From Rapidithrix thailandica (GTDB lineage Bacteria > Bacteroidota > Bacteroidia > Cytophagales > Flammeovirgaceae), in assembly GCF_039710355.1 (NCBI RefSeq), contig NZ_JBDKWZ010000022.1, positions 55,233-119,232 on the forward strand: a stretch of DNA of 64,000 bases. The letters are read 5' to 3'. The notes beneath the pieces were generated by a model. The model was not told the DNA's origin and made no database searches. It saw only the letters and a list, made by a program, of their open reading frames with translations. Below are positions 1 through 8,815 of the stretch, one piece after another. Every line of letters starts with the position of its first letter. Position 1 is the stretch's first letter. The translations under genes and the position numbers were made by a program.

Positions 1-341
1 TAGATGCGGTAAAAGCAGGCTTGGCCATGCAAGAATTCATGCAAAACAGGAAGTTGCAGAAAATGAGGGAAGGGCGCATGTTTTTTGAATTACGGGTAGG
101 GGTGCACACAGGGCCGATTGTGGCCGGAGTAGTGGGTAAGAAGAAATTTGCGTTTGACATCTGGGGGGATACGGTGAACCTGGCCAGCCGTATGGAGTCC
201 GGAAGTGAAGTAGGTAGGGTGAATATTTCAGGCATTACCTACCAATATGTCAAAGAATATTTTTACTGTAGTTATCGTGGAAAAATATCTGCCAAAAACA
301 AAGGGGATGTAGATATGTATTATGTTAATGGAATGAAATAA
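1..341 (+). CDS. Class III adenylate/guanylate cyclase, C-terminal part (cut by window start)
   Basis: This is the tail of a class III nucleotidyl cyclase, which makes cAMP or cGMP from the nucleoside triphosphate. The open frame runs in from the left edge (frame starting at base 3), so the true start and any sensor domain lie outside the window. Visible conserved parts are the VGVHTGPIVAGVVG segment and, about 20 residues on, IWGDTVNLASRME, which carries the catalytic Asn (N-L-A-S-R). The last 35 residues fit the usual end of the catalytic domain. Substrate choice (ATP or GTP) cannot be settled from this fragment. The stop is 25 bases before a gene for an MBL protein with cyclic-nucleotide-binding-like domains, so the two are probably cotranscribed. 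Confidence 0.9.
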   Translation, partial: DAVKAGLAMQEFMQNRKLQKMREGRMFFELRVGVHTGPIVAGVVGKKKFAFDIWGDTVNLASRMESGSEVGRVNISGITYQYVKEYFYCSYRGKISAKNKGDVDMYYVNGMK

Positions 342-366
342 TTTTTTTGGAAGCGTAACTTGAGGA

Positions 367-2559
367 ATGCACAAGGTTAACAAAATCAATATCTTATCCG
401 GGGTTCATTGGGTGCAAATTCCCGAAGCAAACCTGTATATTCTTTGTGGGTGTCCGGCTGATTCAATTAAGCACCTGAAGAAGCGGGGCCTGATCGAAAC
501 CAGGGAGTATCAAGGAGAAGAGTATGATACGGGACCGAATGCCGTATTATTATCGGATATTCTGATTCAAAACGGTAACTTTTCCAATATGAGCGAGTTT
601 CCCATTTTGCATATGCTGTACTTGCAAGGGATGGGGATACCCGGCCATATCAATAATACCGGTGAAAAACCTTTGTTAATTGGCTCTGAGGAACAAGTGA
701 GCGCTCAACTCGACTATTTTTATCGAGGAAATTACGGGCTGATTAATAAAGAGGAGATCATAGAAGGGGGAATTTCGGAGGAAGAGGCAGAGCGAATGAT
801 GCAAATTAAATTGCAGTTTGCCTTTGGAAATATTATCCGCCCTGATGAATTGGTACAGTCAGTCATTGTAAAACAACAACCCGTAGAACTGAAAAACGGT
901 GTGTTCATCACGAGAGTTGGTTTTAACAAATACCAAATCACTTATAAAGATGAAAATGTAGAAGTTGACTTGTCTCTGGCAGCCGGAGAAGCGTACGAGC
1001 CACCTTATCAATTGGGTTATCACCATATCAAGCGAGAATATTTTGCCGTGGTTCATTCCGGAGAAGGGGATGGCTGGGACATCAACCGCCCCTGTATGGC
1101 AAGTATTCTGATTTATCAAGGTAAAATCTACCTGATTGATGCCGGACCTAATATTTTAGCCAGTCTGAATTATTTAGGGATCAGTGTAAATGAAATCGAG
1201 GGGATATTTCATACACATGCCCATGATGATCATTTTGCCGGATTAACTACTCTCTTGCGTACGGATCATAAATTTAAATATTTTGCCACTCCCTTGATAC
1301 GGCTTTCGGTTACGAAGAAGCTTTGTGCCCTGATGAATGTTAAGGAAGAGAATTTTTCCAAGTTTTTTGAGATTCACGATCTGGAATTTGGCAAATGGAC
1401 CAATATCAATGGTTTTGAAGTAAAACCGGAGTATTCACCCCATCCGGTGGAAACCAATGTGTTTATGTTCCGGGCAAAGTGGCAAGGAAAGTATAAAACC
1501 TATGCCCATTTGGGAGATGTGGTGTCCATGCGGGTGTTTAAGAAGATGATTGCCACAAAACCCGATGAGCCTGGTATCTCTCCGGAAGACTTCAATCAAA
1601 TTCAAGAATTGTATTCGCAAAAAGTGGATTTGAAAAAAGTGGATGTTGGCGGGGGGATGATTCATGGAGATGCGGTGGATTATTTACAAGATCCTTCGGA
1701 AAAGCTGGTACTGGCACATACCTCCGGGCCGCTCACCGATCAGCAAAGGGAAATTGGCTCGTCCTCTTCTTTTGGAATGGTGGATGTGCTGATTCCATCC
1801 AACCGGGAGTTTCTCTATGATTCAGCCAAAGAGCATTTGCAATTTTACTTTCCGACAGCTCCTCAACACGAGTTGAATTTTTTACTGAATCATCCTTTGA
1901 GGTCGTTTAATGCCGGGTCTATTTTACTTAAGAAAGGAGAGGAGAACAACTATGTATATTTATTATTGACGGGTTCCGTAGAGTTTACGGATTCTCTTTT
2001 AAAACGCACCCATACCTTCCCGGCGGGTTCTCTGATTGGGTTTTATTCGGGGTATGTCGGGCAATATGCGTTGGAAACGTATTGGGCGTCCAGTAATGTC
2101 ATGACTTTAGAACTCCCGCTCGGTACCTATAATGAGTTTGTCAAGAGAAATAACCTGTATAGCGATTTGCTCCGTCTGGAAGAAAATATCCTTTTTCTGG
2201 AAGCTACCTGGCTTTTTGGGGAGGTGGTGTCTTTCCCGATTCTTACAAAAGTTGCTCAGATCATGAAACCCTCAAAATTGTACCAGGGGCATACGTTTAG
2301 CCTTTACGGCCAATCGACTTTATTTATTATTTTGGAGGGGAAAGTGGAGATGTGGTATAATGAAAAACGCATAGGCGAACTGAGCAAAGGGGATTTTATG
2401 GGAGGGGATAATATCTTCTTTGGCGATGACAATCATTTTGATATCAATGTACTGGAAGATACTTATATTTTTAAAATTCCCGCACAGGCTGTTACCGAGA
2501 TCCCCATTGTCTATTGGAAATTACTCGAATCCTATGAAAAGCGAATGAGAGTGTTATAA
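367..2559 (+). CDS. Metallo-beta-lactamase fold protein with two C-terminal cyclic-nucleotide-binding-like domains
   Basis: A 730-residue multidomain protein of unknown substrate. Residues 1 to about 210 form a conserved N-terminal region rich in GVHW, CGCPAD and TGPNAVLL motifs. A metallo-beta-lactamase domain follows, with the metal-binding HTHAHDDH motif near residue 283 and later His and Asp residues (YAHLGD). From about 497 and again from about 628 there are two cNMP-binding-like beta-roll domains (GSILLKKGEENNYVYLLLTG and a second copy). The second lacks the usual phosphate-binding GE...RxA pattern, so nucleotide binding is uncertain. The gene directly follows a nucleotidyl cyclase, which suggests the enzyme may be controlled by, or act on, a cyclic nucleotide. 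That link is inference. An AGGA precedes the chosen ATG. Confidence 0.85.
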   Translation: MHKVNKINILSGVHWVQIPEANLYILCGCPADSIKHLKKRGLIETREYQGEEYDTGPNAVLLSDILIQNGNFSNMSEFPILHMLYLQGMGIPGHINNTGEKPLLIGSEEQVSAQLDYFYRGNYGLINKEEIIEGGISEEEAERMMQIKLQFAFGNIIRPDELVQSVIVKQQPVELKNGVFITRVGFNKYQITYKDENVEVDLSLAAGEAYEPPYQLGYHHIKREYFAVVHSGEGDGWDINRPCMASILIYQGKIYLIDAGPNILASLNYLGISVNEIEGIFHTHAHDDHFAGLTTLLRTDHKFKYFATPLIRLSVTKKLCALMNVKEENFSKFFEIHDLEFGKWTNINGFEVKPEYSPHPVETNVFMFRAKWQGKYKTYAHLGDVVSMRVFKKMIATKPDEPGISPEDFNQIQELYSQKVDLKKVDVGGGMIHGDAVDYLQDPSEKLVLAHTSGPLTDQQREIGSSSSFGMVDVLIPSNREFLYDSAKEHLQFYFPTAPQHELNFLLNHPLRSFNAGSILLKKGEENNYVYLLLTGSVEFTDSLLKRTHTFPAGSLIGFYSGYVGQYALETYWASSNVMTLELPLGTYNEFVKRNNLYSDLLRLEENILFLEATWLFGEVVSFPILTKVAQIMKPSKLYQGHTFSLYGQSTLFIILEGKVEMWYNEKRIGELSKGDFMGGDNIFFGDDNHFDINVLEDTYIFKIPAQAVTEIPIVYWKLLESYEKRMRVL

Positions 2560-2563
2560 TTTG

Positions 2564-3283
2564 CTAAGCTACCATCGCAGAGATATGTTTTACCAGGCTT
2601 TTGGATGCTATCGGCAACAGGGTTTCGTTGAAGGGGCAGGTTACCTTTGAATACACAAGGAACGTTGCCGGGTTCGGCAAATCCTTGAATTTTTTGATCA
2701 ATTGCAGTTTGATCTTTTCGTAAGGGCTTCCCACTGATTTTTTGATGCTATCCAGATAGTTAATATGAATGTCCCGGTATTTTTCATGATGAGAAGCGTA
2801 AACCGAGATTTGATAACGAAAGATTTTCGTGAAAATGTCTTCTTGTACATGAAGAAACAAATATCCCTCGTCCATATACAAAGGGGTAATGCCGATATGC
2901 TCAATTTCCAATTGGGCTTCAATGTATCCATAAATCTCCCTGCCCTCTTCCAGTAGTTGTTTGAACCTTGGGAGAGCGTATTGTAAAATTTCTTCTATAA
3001 CCTCCATCACGTCATCGTCTTGCACCATTTTGGTATAAGAGAGCTTGAGCTTCTGAAAATCAGCCCGGCTCAATGATTCCGGAAAATGCTCATAGAGTAA
3101 AGATTTCCGGTTTTTAATGTTTAATAAGTTCTGGTAGTGAAAGAGCAGATCCTTCAGAATAGGAAATAGTTTTTTGATGTTCAATTCCTTATTCGCCTCT
3201 TGCAAATATGCCAACAGGATGTATTTCTTGTATTCATAGTCAATGATTCCCTCCGTAAGCCAATTGAATTGCAGCTGTTTCAT
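2564..3283 (-). CDS. Conserved hypothetical protein
   Basis: A 239-residue soluble protein I do not recognise. The frame stays open to a TTG at 3340, but the ATG at 3283 (MKQLQFNWLTEG) gives a more natural start. The sequence is rich in Leu, Lys, Glu and aromatic residues and probably mainly alpha-helical, with no signal peptide, membrane segment or cysteine motif. It ends four bases from the stop of the MBL/cNMP-domain gene and is convergent with it, with no clear terminator between. Its character suggests a lineage-restricted Bacteroidota family. No function can be inferred. Confidence 0.7.
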   Translation of the reverse strand: MKQLQFNWLTEGIIDYEYKKYILLAYLQEANKELNIKKLFPILKDLLFHYQNLLNIKNRKSLLYEHFPESLSRADFQKLKLSYTKMVQDDDVMEVIEEILQYALPRFKQLLEEGREIYGYIEAQLEIEHIGITPLYMDEGYLFLHVQEDIFTKIFRYQISVYASHHEKYRDIHINYLDSIKKSVGSPYEKIKLQLIKKFKDLPNPATFLVYSKVTCPFNETLLPIASKSLVKHISAMVA

Positions 3284-3508
3284 TTTCAAAGAGTGTTTGG
3301 TTTCTAATAGTAAAATGAGATTTAACCGGTTAAAATTCAACTTTTATACCCAGTAGCCTTACATTTAAGTTCCCTTGAGTGAATTTAATTTTAAATTCGA
3401 TAATTATATAACCGGTTGATTTGTAAAAGGTTATACAGCGTAAATTCGCTGCGTTTTCTCCCCGGTCAGAATCCCCATTTCGCATAGCCATATTCTGAAT
3501 TTTATTGT

Positions 3509-3516
3509 TATTTTTG
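3509..3516 (+). promoter_or_regulatory. Candidate -7 promoter box for gapA
   Basis: TATTTTTG followed by C matches the Bacteroidota -7 consensus TAnnTTTG. It lies 45 bases before the gapA ATG. No clear TTTG -33 box is seen at the usual distance, so it is a motif-based call only. Confidence 0.5.
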
Positions 3517-3560
3517 CTTACGAATTTAGTTTATTGGTAAACCTCTAAAGCGAAATTACT

Positions 3561-4559
3561 ATGTCTAAAACTAGAGTAGCTATTAACGGATTTGGCCGGA
3601 TTGGTCGGCTTACGTTTAAAGCATTGTTGGAGAAGGAAAATGTGGAGGTGGTAGCATTGAATGACCTTACTGACCCTAAAACCCTTGCACACTTATTGAA
3701 GTACGATTCTGTTCACGGTAAATTTAACGGAACCGTAGAAGTGGACGGGGATACTATCATCGTAAACGGAAAAAACATTAAAATATATGCCCAAACGGAT
3801 CCTGCTCAGCTTCCTTGGGGTGATTTGAATATAGATGTAGTGTTGGAGTCAACCGGCCGTTTTGTTGATTCGGAAGGTGCTGGAAAACACTTGACTGCCG
3901 GAGCGAAGAAAGTGGTAATCTCTGCTCCTGCCAAAGGTGGTGTGAAAACCGTAGTATTAGGTGTGAACGAGGAAGACCTGACCGGGGAAGAAAATATCGT
4001 ATCAAACGCTTCTTGTACTACTAACTGCTTGGCGCCAATGGCGAAAGTATTGGACGAGAAATTTGGTATCGAAAAAGGGTACATTACTACTATCCACGCT
4101 TACACTTCTGATCAAAGGATCCAAGATGCTCCTCACAAAGACTTGAGAAGAGCTAGAGCGGCTGCGTATTCTATCGTTCCTACTTCAACCGGAGCGGCCA
4201 AAGCAGTAGGCTTGGTATTGCCTCACCTGGCAGGCAAATTGGATGGTAAAGCGATGCGCGTGCCAATTCCGGATGGTTCTTTGACTGACCTTACCGTAGT
4301 ATTGAAAAAAGAAGCTACTGTTGAGGAAATCAATGCTGCTATGAAAGAAGCGGCTGAAGGTGCTATGAAAGGTATTTTGGAATACACTGAAGATCCGATC
4401 GTGTCTATTGACATCGTGGGTAATCCTCACTCTTGTATTTTCGATGCGGATTTGACTTCTGTAAACGGTACCTTGGCGAAAGTGGTTGGCTGGTACGACA
4501 ACGAAGCCGGTTATTCTAACCGTGCCGCTGACTTGATCGAGAAGATTGCAAAGCAATAA
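3561..4559 (+). CDS. gapA: Glyceraldehyde-3-phosphate dehydrogenase, type I
   Basis: Catalyses NAD-dependent oxidative phosphorylation of glyceraldehyde-3-phosphate to 1,3-bisphosphoglycerate in cytoplasmic glycolysis/gluconeogenesis. The 332-residue length is normal for the family. The N-terminus has the Rossmann dinucleotide motif INGFGRIGR (residues 8-16). The catalytic cysteine is Cys152 in SNASCTTNCLAP, with the partner His in the TTIHAYTSDQ segment. The C-terminal WYDNEAGYSNR motif is intact. Frequent-codon usage and an isolated transcription unit, with its own -7 box and a strong terminator, fit a highly expressed gene. The start follows directly from the conserved N-terminus. Confidence 0.98.
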   Translation: MSKTRVAINGFGRIGRLTFKALLEKENVEVVALNDLTDPKTLAHLLKYDSVHGKFNGTVEVDGDTIIVNGKNIKIYAQTDPAQLPWGDLNIDVVLESTGRFVDSEGAGKHLTAGAKKVVISAPAKGGVKTVVLGVNEEDLTGEENIVSNASCTTNCLAPMAKVLDEKFGIEKGYITTIHAYTSDQRIQDAPHKDLRRARAAAYSIVPTSTGAAKAVGLVLPHLAGKLDGKAMRVPIPDGSLTDLTVVLKKEATVEEINAAMKEAAEGAMKGILEYTEDPIVSIDIVGNPHSCIFDADLTSVNGTLAKVVGWYDNEAGYSNRAADLIEKIAKQ

Positions 4560-4582
4560 GCATATTTAAAATATCCAGTATG

Positions 4583-4611
4583 AAAGGGCTCAATTTATGA
4601 GCCCTTTTTTT
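4583..4611 (+). terminator. Rho-independent terminator of gapA
   Basis: Perfect 10-bp stem AAAGGGCTCA / TGAGCCCTTT with a 5-base loop, running into a T tract, 23 bases after the gapA stop. Confidence 0.9.
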
Positions 4612-4764
4612 GTAATATTATGAGATAGAAGCCGGAAATTGCTTTAATGTTACCCATTTTTTGCGTATTCAACTAAGGAAAGATTGATAAGAACCAAAAG
4701 CTCCTTTATATTTAAGGGTTCAATCAATTAAAATGACTTAAAATACACTAACGAAGAGTACACT

Positions 4765-6171
4765 ATGGCAACCAGAGGAGGTTTTTCAAGTAAATTTGGA
4801 TTTATTGCAGCGGCAGCCGGATCGGCCGTGGGATTAGGTAACTTATGGGGGTTCCCATTTGAAGTCGCAGACGGGGGAGGGGCGGCTTTCGTCTTGATCT
4901 ACCTTGTTTGTTGTTTTGTTTTATGTTTCCCCGTGATGGTTACAGAAATTGCCATAGGTAGAAAAACCGGATTAAACCCGGTGGGGGCATTCAAATCTTT
5001 AGGATATAAAAACTGGAATATAATAGGAAAGTTAGGCGTGCTCAGTGGCGTCTTGATCCTCTCTTATTACAATGTGGTAGCCGGTTGGGCATTTGGCTAT
5101 TTTTTGGAATTGGTACAAGGGCGCTTTGAGATCGGTTCGGAATTCGGAACCTTTACTGCAAATTTTACTAAAGTAGGCTTGTATGCTATTTTGTTTATGT
5201 TTGCCACGGCCTTTATCGTTTCCAAAGGCATCGCCAGCGGTATTGAAAAAGCTGCAAAAATATTAATGCCCAGTTTGATTATTTTGATACTGATGCTAGT
5301 GATATATGCCGTTACCTTAGAGCATGCCACCGAAGGGCTTCAATTCTATTTGATTCCCGATTTCTCTAAAATTAACCTGGAAGTTGTTTACGATGCGTTA
5401 GGGCAAGCATTTTTCTCTCTCTCTTTAGGAATGGGAGCGTTGATCACGTACGGGAGTTATGTATCCAAAAATGACAATATCATTTCTTCTGCAGCACTGA
5501 TCACCTTAGCCGATATTGGAATCGCATTTATTGCCGGATTGATGATGTTCCCTTTTGTAGCGTATTTGTTAAATGGAAATATGGACCAAATCCCTTCGGG
5601 AGCCGGGTTGATTTTCGTGACCTTGCCAGGAGTGTTTGAAACCTTAGGACCCAATTTGGGGGTCATTATCGGGGCGGCTTTCTTCTTATTGTTATCCTTT
5701 GCCGCTCTCACCTCTACCGTTTCTTTATTAGAGGTTCCCGTATCGTATTTGGTGGATGAGCATCAAATCAGAAGGAATCGCGCGGTATGGTTAGTGGCTT
5801 TAGGGATCTTTTTAGTGGGAATTCCATCGCTGTTGGCCAATGGGGGCAGTGATTTCTTCTCCCAGTTTATTACCTATTTTGGCGCTGAAAAAGCCGTGGA
5901 CTTTATGAGCTTTCTGGGGCACCTGGCCAATGATACATTCCTTCCTCTGGGGGGATTGATGATCGTTTCTTTTGCAGCTTATATTTGGAAAAAGGAACAG
6001 TTGTACAATGAAATTGAAACGGGAAATAGTAATTTCAAAGGCTCCTTTATCGAAAAATACATTGGTTTTGCGATTACTTATATCTGTCCGGTCATTTTAG
6101 GGATGATTTTTATCTTAACCGTGTTGAACCGCTTCTTCGGCATAGACCTTCTCGGACAGTTTACCGCTTAA
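4765..6171 (+). CDS. Sodium-dependent transporter of the NSS/SNF family
   Basis: A 468-residue integral membrane protein of the neurotransmitter:sodium symporter family (LeuT/MhsT-like), which imports amino acids or related solutes with sodium. The N-terminal GFIAAAAGSAVGLGNLWGFP segment (residues 11-30) is the unwound TM1 motif that binds Na+ and substrate. About eleven hydrophobic segments follow, matching the short bacterial 11-TM form. The actual substrate cannot be told. It stands alone between the gapA terminator and its own terminator. The ATG at 4765 is immediately upstream of the conserved basic, Gly-rich N-terminus. Confidence 0.93.
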   Translation: MATRGGFSSKFGFIAAAAGSAVGLGNLWGFPFEVADGGGAAFVLIYLVCCFVLCFPVMVTEIAIGRKTGLNPVGAFKSLGYKNWNIIGKLGVLSGVLILSYYNVVAGWAFGYFLELVQGRFEIGSEFGTFTANFTKVGLYAILFMFATAFIVSKGIASGIEKAAKILMPSLIILILMLVIYAVTLEHATEGLQFYLIPDFSKINLEVVYDALGQAFFSLSLGMGALITYGSYVSKNDNIISSAALITLADIGIAFIAGLMMFPFVAYLLNGNMDQIPSGAGLIFVTLPGVFETLGPNLGVIIGAAFFLLLSFAALTSTVSLLEVPVSYLVDEHQIRRNRAVWLVALGIFLVGIPSLLANGGSDFFSQFITYFGAEKAVDFMSFLGHLANDTFLPLGGLMIVSFAAYIWKKEQLYNEIETGNSNFKGSFIEKYIGFAITYICPVILGMIFILTVLNRFFGIDLLGQFTA

Positions 6172-6617
6172 GCAACCCACCCGGTTATATTTTCGAATCC
6201 CCCTGTCTCACAATGAGGTTGGGGGATTTTTGTTTCCTACCGGAAAAGTAACCCGTTATGACGAAAGTTTGACTTCATAACAATGCAAAACTGTTAAAAA
6301 GACAGAGAGCAAAACCTTGCACTAAACTACTTGTTAGTACCCGAATATCCTCCCTTCCCATGCCACTGATCGCCTGTTGTAAGAGGTGAGTTATATACCT
6401 CTTTATAGTGAGTATTGAAATTGTATTATTCAAATACTAGGTATAGTATAGAAAGTAAATTTTAAGTAAAGGAATTATTAAACTTAAAAAAATATTGTTA
6501 ACTTAAAACATATCCAGCCAAAAAATGATTATCCTATAACAATGCATACCAAAGTATTGTATTCGCTTTTAACTCCTATGGTCGTTTATTCTTTACTATA
6601 TTATTTTAATATCGATT
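6172..6617. other. 446-bp intergenic region
   Basis: Holds the transporter terminator at its left end. A weak hairpin (AAGAGGT / ACCTCTT, 6381-6387 with 6397-6403) is not followed by a clear T tract. The rest is AT-rich, presumably with the promoter of the lipoprotein gene, but I see no exact TAnnTTTG box and no small gene. Confidence 0.5.
6196..6233 (+). terminator. Rho-independent terminator after the NSS transporter gene
   Basis: Stem AATCCCCC (6196-6203) / GGGGGATT (6221-6228), with an inner CTC/GAG pairing, followed by a T-rich tract. It starts 25 bases after the transporter stop. Confidence 0.85.
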
Positions 6618-7181
6618 ATGAAACTGTCAACTTCACTTTTCGCTCTATTGGCACTTGCCTTGGCAAGTTGTATGAATTATAATGAGTATTTAGTCGAGTC
6701 GGATTATAGTTACCAAGGAAAGTTTAAAAATTATCGCTCTTATAAGTTTATCAATCAAATTAGTGCCGTTCCTGATTCCAGCATTTATAATCCTATCATT
6801 GAAGATGCTATTGCCTACCGGATGAAACTACAAGGCTATCGAATGGACGATAGCAAGCCCAACCTACTGGTATCCTATAAGATTTTTTTCAACGATCTTG
6901 AATTCAGAGGATACAACCAACCTAAAATCGAATATTGGGTGAAAACGGAAAATGATGAAGAAGCTTATGATCCCATCGAATACGATTTGAAACGGGGAAC
7001 ATTGTTGATCTTATTTTTTGACCGCAAAAGAGAAAAAGTCGTTTGGCAAGGATATGCAAGTGGAGTATTTGGGAATAAATATTTTGACAACAATCGCTAT
7101 TTAAAAAGAGCTGTTCGCTCCATCTTTGACCAGTACCAATTCTTAGCCGAAGGGTTTATGGTCGAAAGAAAAGGAAACTAA
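6618..7181 (+). CDS. DUF4136-type outer membrane lipoprotein
   Basis: A 187-residue predicted lipoprotein. The N-terminus MKLSTSLFALLALALASC is a signal peptide ending in a lipobox, with Cys18 as the lipidated residue. The body matches DUF4136 proteins of Bacteroidota and Proteobacteria: an early Y-x-T/S-Y-K-F strand (FKNYRSYKF), a central NPIIEDAIAYRMKLQGYRM segment, DSKPNLLVSYKI, and the late GTLLILFFDRKREKVVWQGYA strand. The biochemical role of DUF4136 proteins is not established. It is a single gene followed by a large hairpin. Confidence 0.85.
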   Translation: MKLSTSLFALLALALASCMNYNEYLVESDYSYQGKFKNYRSYKFINQISAVPDSSIYNPIIEDAIAYRMKLQGYRMDDSKPNLLVSYKIFFNDLEFRGYNQPKIEYWVKTENDEEAYDPIEYDLKRGTLLILFFDRKREKVVWQGYASGVFGNKYFDNNRYLKRAVRSIFDQYQFLAEGFMVERKGN

Positions 7182-7608
7182 AATTCGTGTTCTCAGTAAA
7201 ACTTCAATGCAATACACAAAACCTCCAATTGGGAAGGGATACTCCCAATTGGAGGTTTTGTAGTATACCCTCTATGCATATGCAAGCCCCTTCTTCATTT
7301 AAGCCGGCTATAAGAGTTGAGCCATTCTTGTTGTAATGCCATTGCATTAGGAAAATGCAATAAAATCAACTAAATAGTACATGGTGGGGGCTGTATTCCT
7401 ACAGCTCCGTACTTCTTGTGACTTTAAAAAGAAAAGCCGGTTCCTTTTCCTATTGAAGAATTCTGTATCGTTTTTTTATAAAAGACAAGAAGAATTGATT
7501 TTATTCTTTCCAAAGATTTGTTAATTTTTATGTGTAAAAATTTGAAATTTAGCACATCCTGGATACCTTAGTAAAGTGAAAATTATTGTACCGTAAATAC
7601 AATTTGGT
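7182..7608. other. 427-bp intergenic region
   Basis: Contains the 18-bp hairpin and then AT-rich DNA leading to a small unknown gene. Near-matches to the -7 box (for example TACAATTTG just before the ATG at 7609) have the wrong internal spacing. I see no other gene. Confidence 0.45.
7217..7265. terminator. Perfect 18-bp hairpin, probable terminator of the DUF4136 gene
   Basis: The arms 7217-7234 and 7243-7260 are exact reverse complements (18 bp) around an 8-base loop. The right arm ends in TTTTG. It starts 36 bases after the lipoprotein stop. It is longer than a typical terminator and symmetrical, so it could work in either direction. Confidence 0.75.
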
Positions 7609-7860
7609 ATGCTTTCTATACTTCAATTCAAGGAGCTGTCGAAAGACGAAAAGCTAAAACAAATATTGGATAAAGGGATCGTATTGTGCAGTAGGAATTT
7701 TGCCAATAAAAAGGTTTTTCTTTATGCATTGGATAAGTTCTATGTGGAGATCTGGTTCAATCAGAATATGGATTCCATTGAGAATATCCTTCCTTTTACA
7801 ACGACCAGATGCTTGAAGGCTTACCTTGACAAAATTGATATAACAGACGGGTTTCAGTAA
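7609..7860 (+). CDS. Small hypothetical protein
   Basis: An 83-residue protein without signal peptide or membrane segment. It has the look of a small alpha/beta domain (KVFLYALDKFYVEIWFNQ forms likely beta strands). The length without stop and balanced composition support a real gene, and similar short proteins are common in this phylum. It is followed at 7879 by the convergent ribF gene. No function can be assigned. Confidence 0.6.
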   Translation: MLSILQFKELSKDEKLKQILDKGIVLCSRNFANKKVFLYALDKFYVEIWFNQNMDSIENILPFTTTRCLKAYLDKIDITDGFQ

Positions 7861-7878
7861 ACCTGTAAAGGCTCATGT

Positions 7879-8808
7879 TTAAGAATTTAACACGGTAAGT
7901 GTGTCTTCCTTGTCGCGGGCAATTTGATCGCGTAGCTCTTCCATGGAGTTAAATTTAAGCTCCTCTCTCAAATATTTTTTCAATAAGATTGTCAGATATT
8001 CTCCATAGATCTCTTGATCAAAATCAAAGAGGTTTACTTCAATCGTAGTGCTGAGGTTCTCTTTTAAGGTGGGCCGGTTGCCAATGTTTAGCATGCCCTG
8101 GTACGTTCCCCCCTGATATAAAACTTCTACCGCATAAATCCCGGTTCGGGGAATTAATTTAAATCGCTCTGAAATTTCCAGATTGGCCGTGGGATAACCC
8201 AGTTTCCTGCCGATTTTGTCACCATGCACCACTTTTCCACTCAAACTGTAATCATGCCCCAAATACTTATTGGCAATATCCACTTGGCCTTCTGCCAAGG
8301 CCTGACGTATTTTGGTGGAACTGACCGTGACTTCCTTGACTTCCTGGGGAGGAATTTCTTCTACTTCAAACCCAAAAGAAGTAGCATTTTGCCGGAGGTA
8401 CTCAAAGCTCCCTTCCCTGTTTTTGCCAAATCGATGGTCATAGCCGATGACTAATTTTTTGGTTTTTAATTGATTGATAATGATTTTTTTGATAAAGTCA
8501 GTAGAGCTGAGTTGAGCAAACTCCGGAGAGAATTCTGCAATAACCAAGTGGTCGATGCCGTAACGCTCAAAAAGGGCAATTTTTTCCTCTAGGGTGGAGA
8601 GGAGTTTAAGGTCCGTTTGCTCCGGGAATAAAACAAGGCGTGGGTGAGGCCAAAAAGTGAGTACTATACTTTCCCCCCCTTCCTTCCGGGCAATCTCTTT
8701 CAAACGGGAAAGGATTTTTTGATGACCGATATGAATGCCGTCAAACGTTCCACTGGTGACAATGGATTTTCCTTCGTTACGAAAAGATTTGAGCTTATGG
8801 ACCTTCAT
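7879..8808 (-). CDS. ribF: Bifunctional riboflavin kinase / FAD synthetase
   Basis: Phosphorylates riboflavin to FMN and then adenylylates FMN to FAD. The protein is 309 residues from the ATG at 8808, the normal RibF length; the open frame extends further upstream but that part overlaps truB. Residues 20-29 (GTFDGIHIGH) form the nucleotidyltransferase motif of the N-terminal FAD synthetase domain, and SSTKIR is the second motif of that domain. The C-terminal riboflavin kinase domain shows GRKLGYPTANLE. The gene is seven bases after truB and is the last of the ftsX-to-ribF run. Confidence 0.96.
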   Translation of the reverse strand: MKVHKLKSFRNEGKSIVTSGTFDGIHIGHQKILSRLKEIARKEGGESIVLTFWPHPRLVLFPEQTDLKLLSTLEEKIALFERYGIDHLVIAEFSPEFAQLSSTDFIKKIIINQLKTKKLVIGYDHRFGKNREGSFEYLRQNATSFGFEVEEIPPQEVKEVTVSSTKIRQALAEGQVDIANKYLGHDYSLSGKVVHGDKIGRKLGYPTANLEISERFKLIPRTGIYAVEVLYQGGTYQGMLNIGNRPTLKENLSTTIEVNLFDFDQEIYGEYLTILLKKYLREELKFNSMEELRDQIARDKEDTLTVLNS

Positions 8809-8815
8809 ATGCGAA

